A DNA stretch of 64,000 bases, taken from Eurosta solidaginis (taxonomy: Eukaryota; Arthropoda; Insecta; Diptera; Tephritidae). This document shows, in pieces, positions 53,645-64,000 of the stretch. The DNA is taken from the NCBI RefSeq assembly GCF_040869045.1, contig NC_090322.1, forward strand, positions 273,322,662 to 273,386,661, given 5' to 3'. Under the pieces are notes generated by a model. It was not told the DNA's origin and did no database searches. It saw only the letters and a program-made list of their open reading frames with translations. The translations under genes and the position numbers were made by a program. Within the stretch, counting starts at the first letter, position 1; the number at the start of each line of letters is the position of its first letter.

Positions 53645-54955
53645 ATACATTTCGTACTTGAAAAAAGACTAATGAATCAGGTAAATTGTGTAATATCGAA
53701 ATTTCAACACGGCTTTATGCCACAAAAGTCGACTTGCACAAATCTTATACTAATGACGAAAAAAATTGAAAATGCTCTCGAAGATCAAGCCCAGCTTGAC
53801 GTAATTTATACTGACTTTTCGAAAGCCTTTGATAAGGTTGATCATGCAATTTTGATCAACAATCTCTGGGCTTTCGGTTTTAATGGAAAATTTTTAAATT
53901 TCTTTCATAGTTTCTTAACAGGAAGGAAACTATTTGTTAAAATGGGCACCACCAGCTCTTCTATATCAGTAAATGCATGGTCAGGTATACCGCAGGGAAC
54001 GCATTGCGGTCCACTCCTATTCCTTATATTTATCAATGATTTGCCAAATATTTTTGCAAAAGCAGAGTATTTAATGTTCGCTGATGATGTGAAGCTCTTT
54101 ATAAAGTACGTAATTTGACTGATTGCCTCGATCTTCAGTCAGATCTAGATAATTTGCATAGTTGGTGCTCAGTCAACAATTTACATCTTAATATCCAAAA
54201 GTGTTGTGTTGTTTCATATGCAAGAAAAAGTAATCCTTATAATTTCGCCTACTCAATAGATGGGGAAATATTAGAAAGGAATACGCTGTTTAATGACTTA
54301 GGTCTTATTTTTGATTCGAAACTAACTTTTATAAAGCATATCGACCATATTGTGTCTAAAGCTTTCTCAATGGTTGGCTTCATACGTGTAACTCCGCCGA
54401 ATTCTCTGACCCAATGACCTTAAAATCGCTGTATATCTCGTTGGTGCGTAGTCTTCTAGACTATTGCTGCATTATTTGGAGTCCATACTTCCAAATTCAC
54501 TCTCACAAAATAGAAAGGGTGCAAAAAATGTTTACCAAGTTCGCTTTATGTAAACTTAATTGGCCTGACGGCGTGCCTAATTATCTGGGAAGGCGTAAAC
54601 TGTTAGGATTGACAAGCTTATCAGACAGAAGGAGCTACTTTTCAATAATGTTCATATATAACATCATCAATGGTAAAGTAAATTGTACTCAAATCTATGA
54701 ACCAATAAATTTTAACCATACAGCGCGTGAACTTAGACAGGTTAGACCTTTTACTGTTCCTGCGCATAGATCTACCTACGCATATAATGAGCCAATATCG
54801 AGATGCATTCGATTATGCAACACATATTCGGAGGCTATTGATTTTAGTTTGAGTATAAATACCTTCAAACTAAAATTATTTAAAATATTTAATTATTCAA
54901 GTAGTCTGTAAGATTATCCGTAGACGAAGAAATAAATAAATAAATAATTACACAC
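53645..54955 (+). pseudogene. 5'-truncated LINE: reverse transcriptase to tail
   Basis: Three successive plus-strand frames (53672-54118, 54115-54417, 54414-54911), each joined by a 4-bp ATGA/TGAC overlap, so two stops or shifts interrupt one ancestral frame. Blocks are KFQHGFMPQKSTCTNLILMT, VIYTDFSKAFDKVDHAILIN, SGIPQGTHCGPLLFLIFIND and active site LMFADDVKLF. Then come NDLGLIFDSKLTFIKHIDHI and a C-terminal FSLSINTFKLKLFKIF. The tail GAAGAAATAAATAAATAAAT is typical. Jockey/CR1-type by its motifs. Confidence 0.82.
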
Positions 54956-55168
54956 TAATACATATTGACTAAAAAGCCAATTTACCTCCCTTTTCTTAAG
55001 GACCCAAAGAACTTGACATCAAATTATAATGAATTCTCGTGATTAATATAAATACATAAGTAGGAACATATTTCAATTACTGTAAATTTTTAATTGCAAT
55101 AAAAAAAGTACTAAAAACGGGGTATGGCTTAGGCGTTTAAAATTGAGGGAAATGCATTGTATTAGTCA
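54956..55168. other. Unassigned spacer
   Basis: AT-rich; nothing recognised. Confidence 0.4.
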
Positions 55169-55907
55169 TTAAAATCGCTTAATTCTTCGATGAGCATAGA
55201 TTTTTAAAATATCCTCAGGCTGTCCAGATGTGGGTAAGCGTGAAATTGCATCTACTTGGAAAATGGTATAGTAAATTATATGTTGTTGAAATATATTAAC
55301 ATTCCTACCCAAAAGAGCAGCGTAGAATTTTGAGTACGATTTCAGACATTTTTCGACATTATTAGGTTTTTTCCAACCCAAGTAAACTCCTACGCAAAAA
55401 ACAGATGCATTTTAAACATTTACAAGGCGAAGCAAAATTGGCCCAAAATAAGAACACGAGCTTCGAAAAAGTGGAATTCCATCAATATTCACATCCAAAA
55501 ATATCGAATCGTAACCTATTAGTATGTGCGCCATTTTTTCTAATTGCTTCATGACTCCTATGTGGCAATATATACCGGGAGACACATTCTCAATGTCTTG
55601 ACCTATGAGTCTCTGCGCTTAGAGGCACGTCTAAATTTTCACTGTGTAAAATTTTAAGTATCCTTCGGCGCATTTTCGTGTTGGTCGACATTCAATATAC
55701 GACTTTTTAATTTGGTTTTTAAGTCATCACCCAGAACCCCCAACGAAGTCACCATCAGTAGCTGGCCCCGCATCTGCTTCAGGCGCCTCCATTCTCATTG
55801 AGCTAACACTTTGACCTTCGCCTCCACTAACACTGCATTCATCCAATTTCGCTAAATAAACATCTCTTTGTTTTTTTATGAGTCGTCTATTGTGTCGCTT
55901 ACTCATT
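55169..55907 (-). pseudogene. Remnant of an uncharacterised transposon-type protein
   Basis: From 55904 the minus strand starts MSKRHNRRLIKKQRDVYLAK. It then continues through shifts to NLDVPLSAET, DVNIDGIPLFRSS, FCVGVYLGWKKPNNVEKCLK, and ends IYAHRRIKRF at 55169. The combination of a basic MSKR start, an LPL-like block, an N-I-D-G-I-P-L-F block and a G-x-Y-x-G-x-x-K-P block matches, from memory, a family of multicopy unannotated proteins in insects and other animals that I take to be transposon-encoded. I cannot name the superfamily. Several stops and shifts make it a pseudogene. The Helitron at 55919 lies just upstream. Confidence 0.5.
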
Positions 55908-55918
55908 TTTATTAAATA

Positions 55919-56195
55919 CTAGCGGACCCCGTTGCACTTCGTAGCAACCAACCAAAAAAAAGAAATGAAAGATTATAAATTTTTTTTATGAAATGTAAAC
56001 TTTTTTTCAAATTTTGAATTTTTTCTAAAAAAAAATCATAACTAAAGAATGGCTAAACCGATTTGGGATTTCAAAATCAACTAACCATCATCTCTCCTTC
56101 CTGTATCTTTCCTAAAAATGTCATGGCAATCTGTCGAGCCGTTATCGAGTTATGGAAGGACAATCAAAATGTACACTTCTTTATATATATATAGA
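55919..56195 (-). mobile_element. Small non-autonomous Helitron, 277 bp
   Basis: On the minus strand it starts TCTATATATATATAAAGAAG and ends GCAACGGGGTCCGCTAG. It sits between an A and a T with no duplication, as expected for Helitrons. The GC-rich stretch before CTAG can form the usual 3' hairpin. Its body matches 43280-43424. Confidence 0.82.
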
Positions 56196-56254
56196 TTTTG
56201 CTGGAATTACTTTTAATTTTCACAAATTTTTTAATGATTCTTAAAAATAAAAAA

Positions 56255-56560
56255 ATAAATGTAAGGCGCGATAACCTCCGAAGAGATCTAAGGCCGCGTC
56301 GTGCTCCTCTTGATTTTCCCTACAAATTGGCCGGATGGGACCTACATGATTTTATGCCGACTCCGAACGGCATCTGCAAGGCAGATGAGTTTTCACTGAG
56401 AGCTTTTCATGGCAGAAATACACCCGCAGCGCTTGCCAAACACTGCCGAGGGGCGACCCCGCTTAGAAAAAATTTCTTCTAATTGAAAAACCTTATTTCT
56501 AAAAATTTTGATGTTGCTTTGCCCGGGGTTTGAACTCAGGGCATCCGGTGTGGGTATGAG
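56255..56560 (-). repeat. tRNA-derived SINE, inverted copy
   Basis: Reverse complement of 18771-19119. It has CGATAACCTCCGAAGAGATC near the tail, TATGCCGACTCCGAACGGCA, GCCGAGGGGCGACCCCGCTT and the B-box complement near 56525. The A-box end is lost. Confidence 0.7.
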
Positions 56561-57174
56561 CAAATACAGCTGATACTAGAGCGCGTACATAATCAATACT
56601 TTTATCAACAGCCTATAGTTAGAATAATTCGATATTCATACATTAGTAGCAATATGAAGTGTCCCCCTCCGCATTCCTTGCGCACTAGTTCAGAACCAGT
56701 CACCAAATTTGTAGCGCTGAAGTAGTGCATTCAAGGGACTGTCTCCATTTTCACTGATGGCAATTTATATAAAGCCTGGGTAACAGGCAGATTTAATTAT
56801 GAGTAATAACCTATTAGAGCTGTTAACAGATTAAATGACTGTTAACACAACAACTGCCAAGAGATGTCCCTCCTAAAGCTTTGCAGTCACGAAATAATGT
56901 ATCAGCACCATTAACTACACCATCGGTGTCAACTAAATAACTCAACACAGCACAGAGTTACACAGCCTTACTTTATAATCGTCGCATTCCAACGGACTTT
57001 GATCTGGATCCTTTTTTCTTGCATTTGCATGTTAAATTCTATAGGGATCTGGATCACTGTCAATTGGTACGCGGGGATTATCTATTGATCTTAAACAAAT
57101 AATGAATGCAGTAGATATAAAAGATTCATCCTATAATCCAGTTTACACATGCCCTAATTGAAATAAATAAATAA
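56561..57174. other. Unassigned stretch
   Basis: No gene, inverted-end element or tandem repeat recognised. Confidence 0.4.
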
Positions 57175-57345
57175 ATACTAGGCGGATATACCTCCGAAGA
57201 GAATTTAGGCCCACCTTCCCTTCCAATTTTCCTACAAATTGGCTGGAAGGGATGGGACCTACAAGTTTTACGCCGAATCCGAAAGGCATATGAGTATTCA
57301 CCGGGAAGCTTTCCATGGCAGAAATCACTGCCAATAACCTGTCAA
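57175..57345 (-). repeat. tRNA-derived SINE, inverted 3' fragment
   Basis: ATACCTCCGAAGAGAATTTA, then CCTACAAATTGGCTGG and TCCATGGCAGAAATCACTGC, matching the 3' half of the SINE with more divergence. It is preceded by AAATAAATAAATAC, the tail in reverse. Confidence 0.6.
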
Positions 57346-57574
57346 ATTTTCAGGTTTTCATTTTTTTTTTTCATTTCGCGCGTCCCCTCTGAGATGACAC
57401 CCTAGAGGTGGTTCTATGCCTATAAAAAAAAAATCGGCATCTCTAATGTTTCTTCATAATCGATTATAGAAGGGAAACATTTCTATTGAAAATCTAATTA
57501 TTTTATTTCCGATTGGAAAAATAAAGATAATCCTGTTATATGCAAGCAAGGTCTATATTCAATTACATTTTTTA

Positions 57575-58140
57575 ATACGGATTGGGTCGTCTATCATCGA
57601 GCGAGTGTTGCACCGTCTTTTACCAACTCATCGGCATTTTCTTTCCCTTCTACCCCTTTATGACCGGGAACCCAGTATAAATGTATGGTTCGGCCTGAGC
57701 GAAGTTTTTCTAATACTTCTTTGCATTACAGAATACTTCTTGATGAAGTACTGTGTGAGATTATTGCCTCAATCGACGCCTGACTATCAATTTATATATT
57801 GACCACCAAACCAGAACCCCGTAGTGTAGAATGGGCTTGACAATTGACGTAAATATCCAATGAGAGAGTTTGGGTGATAGACCCCGCATGCATCGTAGCA
57901 TCCTCTTACATGCATACAGTGCCGCGGACGCTTTCTTCGCTCTCTCTCTTCTACGAAAACGTACTATCTGGTATAACTCCCAGATACTTTTTGTGGTTTA
58001 TTTTTCTTGTAGGGTTACTACTCCGAGCTTAGGCTTAGTCCAATTAGGGACCTTATATCTCCTAGTAAATAATACTAGATACGTTTTTTCCTTCCTTGCA
58101 TTTGGTGGAAACATGTTGTGCCGAAGAGTATAATTCTTCG
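57575..58140 (-). pseudogene. LINE remnant with RNase H domain end
   Basis: The minus strand carries the end of a reverse transcriptase region, RKASAALYACKRMLRCMRGL followed by SPKLSHWIFTSIVKPILHYG and VLVWW (about 57930-57815). After frameshifts it has EVLEKLRSGRTIHLYWVPGH, then KGVEGKENADELVKDGA (about 57725-57605). W-V-P-G-H-x-G and N-x-x-A-D are RNase H1 motifs. A reverse transcriptase with a trailing RNase H points to the I or LOA group. It is heavily decayed. Confidence 0.68.
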
Positions 58141-58865
58141 TTCATATTTGAAAATTTCGTTTACCTATTTTTAGCAATTTTTTTGTTTAATTTAGCTTAA
58201 GGTTTCAAAATTTTCTGGCAACACTGATCCTATAAACTAACGGGAACGAGAGGGAGATTATTTGACATGGTGGTGAAAGAAAATAATGGGTTTCGTGGAA
58301 TTTATGAAAGCAAAAATAAAACAATTATTGAAAAGCTGCGAAATCGCTCTTTTTCAATGTTTTGAAGTCTGAGTGGGTTTTCGTTTAGTTGAGTATAAAT
58401 TCCTTTTTGAGGGAATGAGCAGCTTTTAGTAAATTAACTAGAATAGCTCGTTTTAAGTTAAAAAATACCACTCAGAAGCCGTCGCCCCCAAAAGTGGAGT
58501 ATTTGCACAAACTTTGTATTTAAATTAAGTTAAATCAGAGAAGAGATTTTTTTTTTGGCAGAGAACACCGGGATTACTAATTTTTGCTCTCATTGAAGAA
58601 AATCACTTGTTGACAAGACTTTTTCGCCATTGCTATTGCCTTCTTAATTCTTAAGCTGCATAAATTCTTTGGTTTTTGCTATTCGTAAAGACGAGATAAA
58701 ACAAAAATTTAATTCGCATGCCTGCCCTAAAACTGATAACTCTGATACAATAACATCAATATAACGAATTGTTTTTAAAGTACCTAAATATGTATATACC
58801 GTATAGAATAATCATTTATACATACATATGTACATATATTCACGTACATGCATACATATGGACAT
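58141..58865. other. Unassigned AT-rich stretch with TACATA microsatellite
   Basis: No gene is seen. CATACATATGTACATATATT-type repeats occupy about 58815-58865. Confidence 0.4.
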
Positions 58866-58869
58866 ACTT

Positions 58870-60065
58870 TAATTTATTTATTTTATTTATTTATTTATTT
58901 GTTTAAGTCTATGAATTTTAATCCTTACAGACTATGATACAATTAAAATTTAAAAAATACTTATGCCTGAAAGTAATCGGGGTACCTAGAAATCAGACTT
59001 CAAAATATTCCTAAATTCAGCCCTTTGTATAGAAAACTCAAGAGCAGCGGAATTACTTAATTGAGTTAAGCTCCCGAATAGCACGCGTAATGGGAGCATT
59101 ACCAGCGTAATTCGTTCTGAAATAATCGTAATGTGGAAAGCTATTTCTGAGAGATCTCTGGGGAACATTAAATCGAATCCTTTCCAGCAAATATGGGCAA
59201 TCAATGTAGCCATTAATAATATTATACATGAATTTTCCAAAGACTTGAGGCTTAAAAGTAAAAGACGCGCAGAGTAGGAAGGAATCGGCTCCGAAAATTT
59301 TAACGGCCGAAGGGTATATTTAAGGAAAATTTTTTGATTTCTCTCAATTCTACAAATGGCCGTTTGGTTGTTTGGTCTCCAAATGAAGACAGCATATTCA
59401 AGATGAGATCTAACGTATGACGTGTAGAGCAGCTTAAAGGTATAGGTTCTGAGAATTTTGAGGCATTGCGCCGTACAAATCCGAGCATAGAATATGCTTT
59501 CGATGTTACGTAGTTAATGTGATTAATGAAAGAAAACTTTTTGTCGAAAACGACACCCAGGTCTTTAATCTCATCAACACATTGAAGTTCATAGTTAGAT
59601 ATACTGTATTTTGTAGACAAAATGTTAGTTGGTTTTGAATAAATAATTTGGAAGCATTTATGCGTATTTAAAGAGAGACAGGTATTCAGCCACCATTGGT
59701 GAAGCTTATTTACATCATCCTGCAGCTTTATGACATCTTCTGGCGATTTAATAGCTGAGAATATTTTTAAGTCATCTGTATAAAGTAAACACTTTGCAAA
59801 CGAAAAACAACTACTGATGTCATTGAGAAATAATATAAATAAAAGTGGGCCTAGTATACTTCCCTGGGGAAAGCCAGAAGTCGCAACAAACGGACTAGAC
59901 ATTTTCCCATCAATGATAAAAACACAGTGTCTATTACTTAAATAAGAACATATCCACAAAAGAAGATTTGAATGCAAACCGAGACAGCTTAATTTTTTTA
60001 TCAGAACTGTGTGAGGAACTCTATCAAAAGCTTTGGAAAAGTCAGTGTAAATGCAAACATATGCA
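58870..60065 (-). pseudogene. 5'-truncated LINE with reverse transcriptase core
   Basis: The minus strand begins in the palm (YTDFSKAFDRVPHTVLIKKL near 60045). It continues through TSGFPQGSILGPLLFILFLN and the active-site variant LLYTDDLKIFSAI, then VDEIKDLGVVFDKKFSFINH and SKAYSMLGFVRR. After a shift near 59440 the C-terminal part reads FGKFMYNIINGYID (about 59235) with further stops. The tail is (AAATA)n at 58873-58905. YTDD replaces the more common FADD. Related to the LINE at 53645. Confidence 0.8.
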
Positions 60066-60504
60066 TAATTTTAAGTATCGTACATAAATATTAGTTGTTG
60101 TTGTTGTATGTTTGGAAGTATGTAGGTATATGAAGTATTTTTCTCTTCCTTATAAGTGAGGTTTGAAAGTTTTTATTACACGCGAGTATTTGAGGTATTG
60201 AGTAAATTAATTATTACAAATTTAGCGTTTACTGATTTACTTGTTAAATTATATTTATTATGACCAAATCCCAGCTGAGCGCCAGCGAATGTGAGATATT
60301 TCATTTTCGTTTCTCCTATTTTGCATCGTGAATTCACTCGTTCACAAAATTATAGAATAAGTTCATACCTATTTGTTGATTATAGGTATGTAGCACGAAT
60401 TCGTGTTCTTAAACCCACACCCATACATACATATATGATTAGATATTAGGGGGATTAAAAATATAGATTTTTTTAACTTTATGCTGCTTTACGACCATTA
60501 AAAT

Positions 60505-61650
60505 ATAAAAAAAAAAAAACAAGTAAGGTGTCTAAGATCGGGGTAACCGAACATTATATACTCAGCGTGAGCTTCAATTGTACATTGCATTTCAGATAAA
60601 TTACTTTTCTAAATAACACGTGGCACCGCCCGTTTCAAAAAAAAAAAATTCCTCTTACAATAAAACTTAATAAGTGAAATATCATTGATTCAAAATTATT
60701 TTTCGCTAAGATATAGCTTATTATTTTCGTCTACGACCCTTTTAAAAATCTTTTATACAAAAGTGGGCGTGGTGTTTAACCGATCTCGTCCATTTTTTCT
60801 AGAAGTATTTCCTGGGAAAATATAGGGAAAATTTGTGTACCCAATTTTATTGCGATCCATTAATTTTTCTTCGAGTTATGGCTCCCGAAACATAGAAAAT
60901 TGCTTAGTCATAAAAGGGGCGGTGCCACGCCCATTTTTTAAAATTTTAAGTTTTTCCTATTTATTGTTATAAATCCTCCTGGGAATGAAATATCATTGAT
61001 TCAAAACAATTTTTCGCTAAGTTATAACTTATTATTTTCGTTTACGGCCCTTTTAAATATCTTTTATATGAAAGTGGGCGTGGTCCTCAACCGAATTCGT
61101 TAATTTTTCTCCAAAGCATTCCTTATAGTAAAGGCAACCTCTCTGCCGAATTTTGTTACGATAGGTTCAACGTTTTTTGATTTATGATTAATAATATTTG
61201 TAAAATTGATTTTATCACAAGTAGGCGGTGCCACGCCCATTTAAAAAAAATTTCCAAATTTTTATCAAGTGTCTCAATATCAGTCCACATGTCAAATTTC
61301 AACATTCTAGGTGCATTATTTACTAAATTATCAGGTTTTTGTGTTTTCCAAAATTTTATATATATAAAAGTGGGCGTGGTTATCATCCGATTTCGCACAT
61401 ATTCAATACTAATCTATTCTGAGTCCAGATAAGCTCGTGTACCAAATCTGGTGAAGATATCTCAATATTTACTCAAGTTATCGTGTTAACGGACAGACGG
61501 AGGGACGGACGGACATGGCTCAATCAATTTTTTTTTCGATACTGATGATTTTGATATATGGAAGTCTATATCTATCTCGATTCCTTTATAACTGTATCGT
61601 TATCCAAACAAAGTTAATATACTCTGTGTGCAAGAAACGCTGAATATAAA
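60505..61650 (+). repeat. Long satellite-like dispersed repeat with about 305-bp internal period
   Basis: It starts AAAACAAGTAAGGTGTCTAA and ends near ACGGACGGACATGGCTCAAT and TATACTCTGTGTGCAA. Inside, GAAATATCATTGATTCAAAA recurs at about 60677 and 60986, and GGCGGTGCCACGCCCATTT at about 60918 and 61223, a period near 305-310. It is related to fragments at 17575, 19120 and 20640. Non-coding. Confidence 0.65.
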
Positions 61651-62383
61651 AAGTGCAAAATCAATAAAAAAAGAAGTGCATCAAATGTAAAGCTGCAAAT
61701 ACAGTGCCGAGCGACGGCGATTTTTGCCGCGCTGGGCGCTGAAATTTCTCAAATTAAGCGCAGATATTTCGCCTACTCAAAACACAATACAGGGCGAAGT
61801 TTTCTGACTCTTTTTGTCCAGAGTAGACAAAAATAATGATGAAAACAATTAAAACTTTTTTAATTTTTTTGCTTTAGCACTTTACTGCTAAAACAAGTCC
61901 AAAATGTTAATATAACCCCATAATTTAAAGAATACAATTTACATAAGTATTTACGACTTACGTCACGTAAGTTTCCATAAGCTTGCATGAGTATCAATTT
62001 TGACAGAGCACGACGCCGTTTAGTTGAAAACATTGATTAAAAAAACTTAACCTTAGAAACTGTTTGTGCTAATTTTTATTCAATTATTATTTTGGTTTTA
62101 TTGGGAAAAACTGAAAAGAATGAAACATTTATTGGCATATTGCGATGGTAGCATTTCGAAAACCGTCACGTCATCATCGTCAGGCAGGGTTTTTAAAAAT
62201 ATTAATCTATAGTTGCCGGTTTAATAATAATGATACCGAAACACGTCTTACATTTTAGTTGGCTCAACTCGCCGTTCATATAACAAACTTTCTATTACTC
62301 AACGCTGAAAACGCCAAATGTCAAGCTAAGAATGCCAATGAAAACAGTGGCTGGTGATATGACAGAGATTTCTGTGGCCTGAT
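61651..62383. other. Unassigned stretch
   Basis: No gene or element recognised. Confidence 0.35.
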
Positions 62384-63275
62384 CATAGTACAGGTCTACA
62401 AGTAGGATATGTAGCAGCACGCACACACACAGCCACGCTCACCTGATAAAATGCTTGTTCTTGTTCGTTTTTTTGTGTGGATGCTATTTGGCACTGTTGT
62501 ACTTCTTAGGTCCAAGAAAAGTGTAGTAGCTGCTAGCGAAAACTGCGTAAAATTTTTATCGTAAAATTACAAAGAAATATCCTTATTTACTTTCAAGCGA
62601 GCACTTTATTACATCTCTCTTTAAAATCTATATGTTTTCGACAATTTTAATTAACAAATTGTGATACTTTATTACCGGGGACGTTTGCTAAAACACGACC
62701 AAAATCGTTGGGGGAGGTATTAATAGACTCGTTTTTGCCTCGCTTCCAATAATTCGAATACTTTTTCGCCTTTGAAATATTGATAACAGGACAAAACGCG
62801 TCTTTTCATTTCTCTTTCCAAATTTTTGGACGGGTTATTGCAGTCGACCTCGGTCTCAAACTGTTTCTCGCGGAGAACTTTTAAACGGGTAGAAAAACTT
62901 AGCACTCGTGTTTGTATTCTTAATACTGGAATAACTACGCGTCCTCAGATACCCCAACTCAAGACTTTTGTATAATTTTCTGTAGGACCCATATAGGTGC
63001 ACTACATTTTCATCCTAAATTCGTTCAAAAAAATTTACCATCACAGCAACCCATATCCGATATTCCGCTCCTTTTTTTGTTTCCCTGCGTCGCTTTCCAC
63101 GACAGCAACACCGGTAAATATGACACTTCGTTCAGTGTCAAACGCATGTTCCACGCAGGTTCCACTGAGTTCGAAAATAGTTTGACACTGACCGAAATGT
63201 CAAACGGCAGTGTATTAGAAAGAGAAAGGAATTGTTTCCTTCTCATACATATCATACTTGTAAACCTGTACTATG
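62384..63275. mobile_element. 892-bp hAT-like non-autonomous element, 8-bp TSD GGCCTGAT
   Basis: The inverted ends CATAGTACAGGTCTACAAGT and CATAGTACAGGTTTACAAGT continue to about 28 bp. The exact duplication GGCCTGAT is at 62376-62383 and 63276-63283. The ends start CATAG like the 29591 pair, but the rest differs. Short frames inside have no transposase motif. Confidence 0.85.
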
Positions 63276-63283
63276 GGCCTGAT

Positions 63284-64000
63284 AGTCATAAGAACAAAGA
63301 AATGAGCGCATAGAGCGTAATTTTCTTTAGAATTAGCTTGACAATGTTGAAATGATCAATGAAATCAGTTGTTTTGACAGAAAAATTGGTTAGTTTGATT
63401 GAGAATCTGTAACTTTTACAGAATATTGTTAACTTGAGACAACAAATTTTCTTCCATTGAAATAACTAAGCAAATTTGTTTTCTCGACAAAAAACTCCAC
63501 AATGCGATCAATTTTACTGAATGCCTGTTAATTCAACAACAACACAATCCTGATTTGTTGACTTTACTTGCATCATTTCTTTCGGTGTACAAGTTGATTT
63601 CCAATTAACTAACGTGCATTATTTTCTTTGGAAAAAAGCTTTCTACTTTTGCATGGCAATGACCGCAAAATAGGCAGAGGTTATAATAACCGTTAACGAC
63701 TTTTAAAATATAAGCATAATTTCAACCACTTTTTTTACTTTTATCATAAAAGTAAATTTTTAACTTTTATTTTTGAATTTTATAATAAAATGTAAGTTTT
63801 AACTATTATTTTTGACATGAATAATAAAAGGCAACTTTTTACTTACATATATTCAGGGGCGGTAATCATTTTGAGTTAACAAATATAAACCAATAAATAA
63901 TCATTATTATTCGATTTATATAATTTTGCATAAAGATAATTATTATTTACAAAATTTTCTTTTAATTGAAAGTAATAATTAAATTTGATTTTATTAATTT
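63284..64000. other. Right edge, AT-rich, nothing recognised
   Basis: About 700 bp with short inverted TTTTACTTTTATCATAAAAGTAAA-like stretches near 63730-63840 (AT palindromes). No gene is seen. Confidence 0.35.

Noticed and set aside
62720..63313. Short frames at the right end as exons of a host gene
   Set aside because: They lie inside or across the boundary of an 8-bp-duplication hAT-like element and show no domain or splice pattern.

Overview
The window is nuclear DNA of an insect, most likely a cyclorrhaphan fly and perhaps a tephritid. The reasons are two fly-like host genes, a Drosophila-type DRE promoter box, AT-rich sequence, and dense arthropod-type transposons. The species is an inference; I could not search databases.

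Only two host genes are supported. The first coding exon of a Clic (chloride intracellular channel) orthologue lies on the minus strand at 29248-29325 and ends in a GTAAGT donor. I see no later Clic exon down to base 1, so positions 1-29247 are probably all first intron. NRDE2 is a complete single-exon plus-strand gene at 33830-36787. The two genes point away from each other, about 4.5 kb apart. Between them sit two inverted hAT-like elements and a LINE fragment.

Most of the rest is nested transposons. At 3.7-10.35 kb a Ty3/Gypsy-like LTR element has lost most of pol and carries a Transib inside its integrase tail; the Transib in turn carries a Tc1-like MITE. At 11.3-13.3 kb there is an R1-type LINE remnant, and at 13.66-16.93 kb a piggyBac remnant. 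At 18.7-24.2 kb lie a tRNA-type SINE, a Foldback/Mutator-like element, and a LINE with a 2A-like motif split by a (CAA)n-tailed SINE. At 25.2-28.2 kb there is a run of MITEs. At 37.1-42.1 kb a near full-length LINE is interrupted by two MITEs, one of them itself interrupted.

From 43 to 51.5 kb lies the oddest region. Two inverted arms of a 15-bp repeat bracket Helitron pieces, a 141/142-bp dimeric repeat, seven complete 434-bp tandem units with tRNA-like boxes, a Helitron helicase fragment, a solo LTR and a duplicated MITE. From 51.5 kb to the end there are further LINE remnants, SINE copies, a small Helitron, an unidentified transposon protein, a long satellite-like repeat and an 892-bp hAT-like element.

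The elements are dated relative to each other by nesting and target-site duplications (TSDs). All coordinates and TSDs were read by eye.
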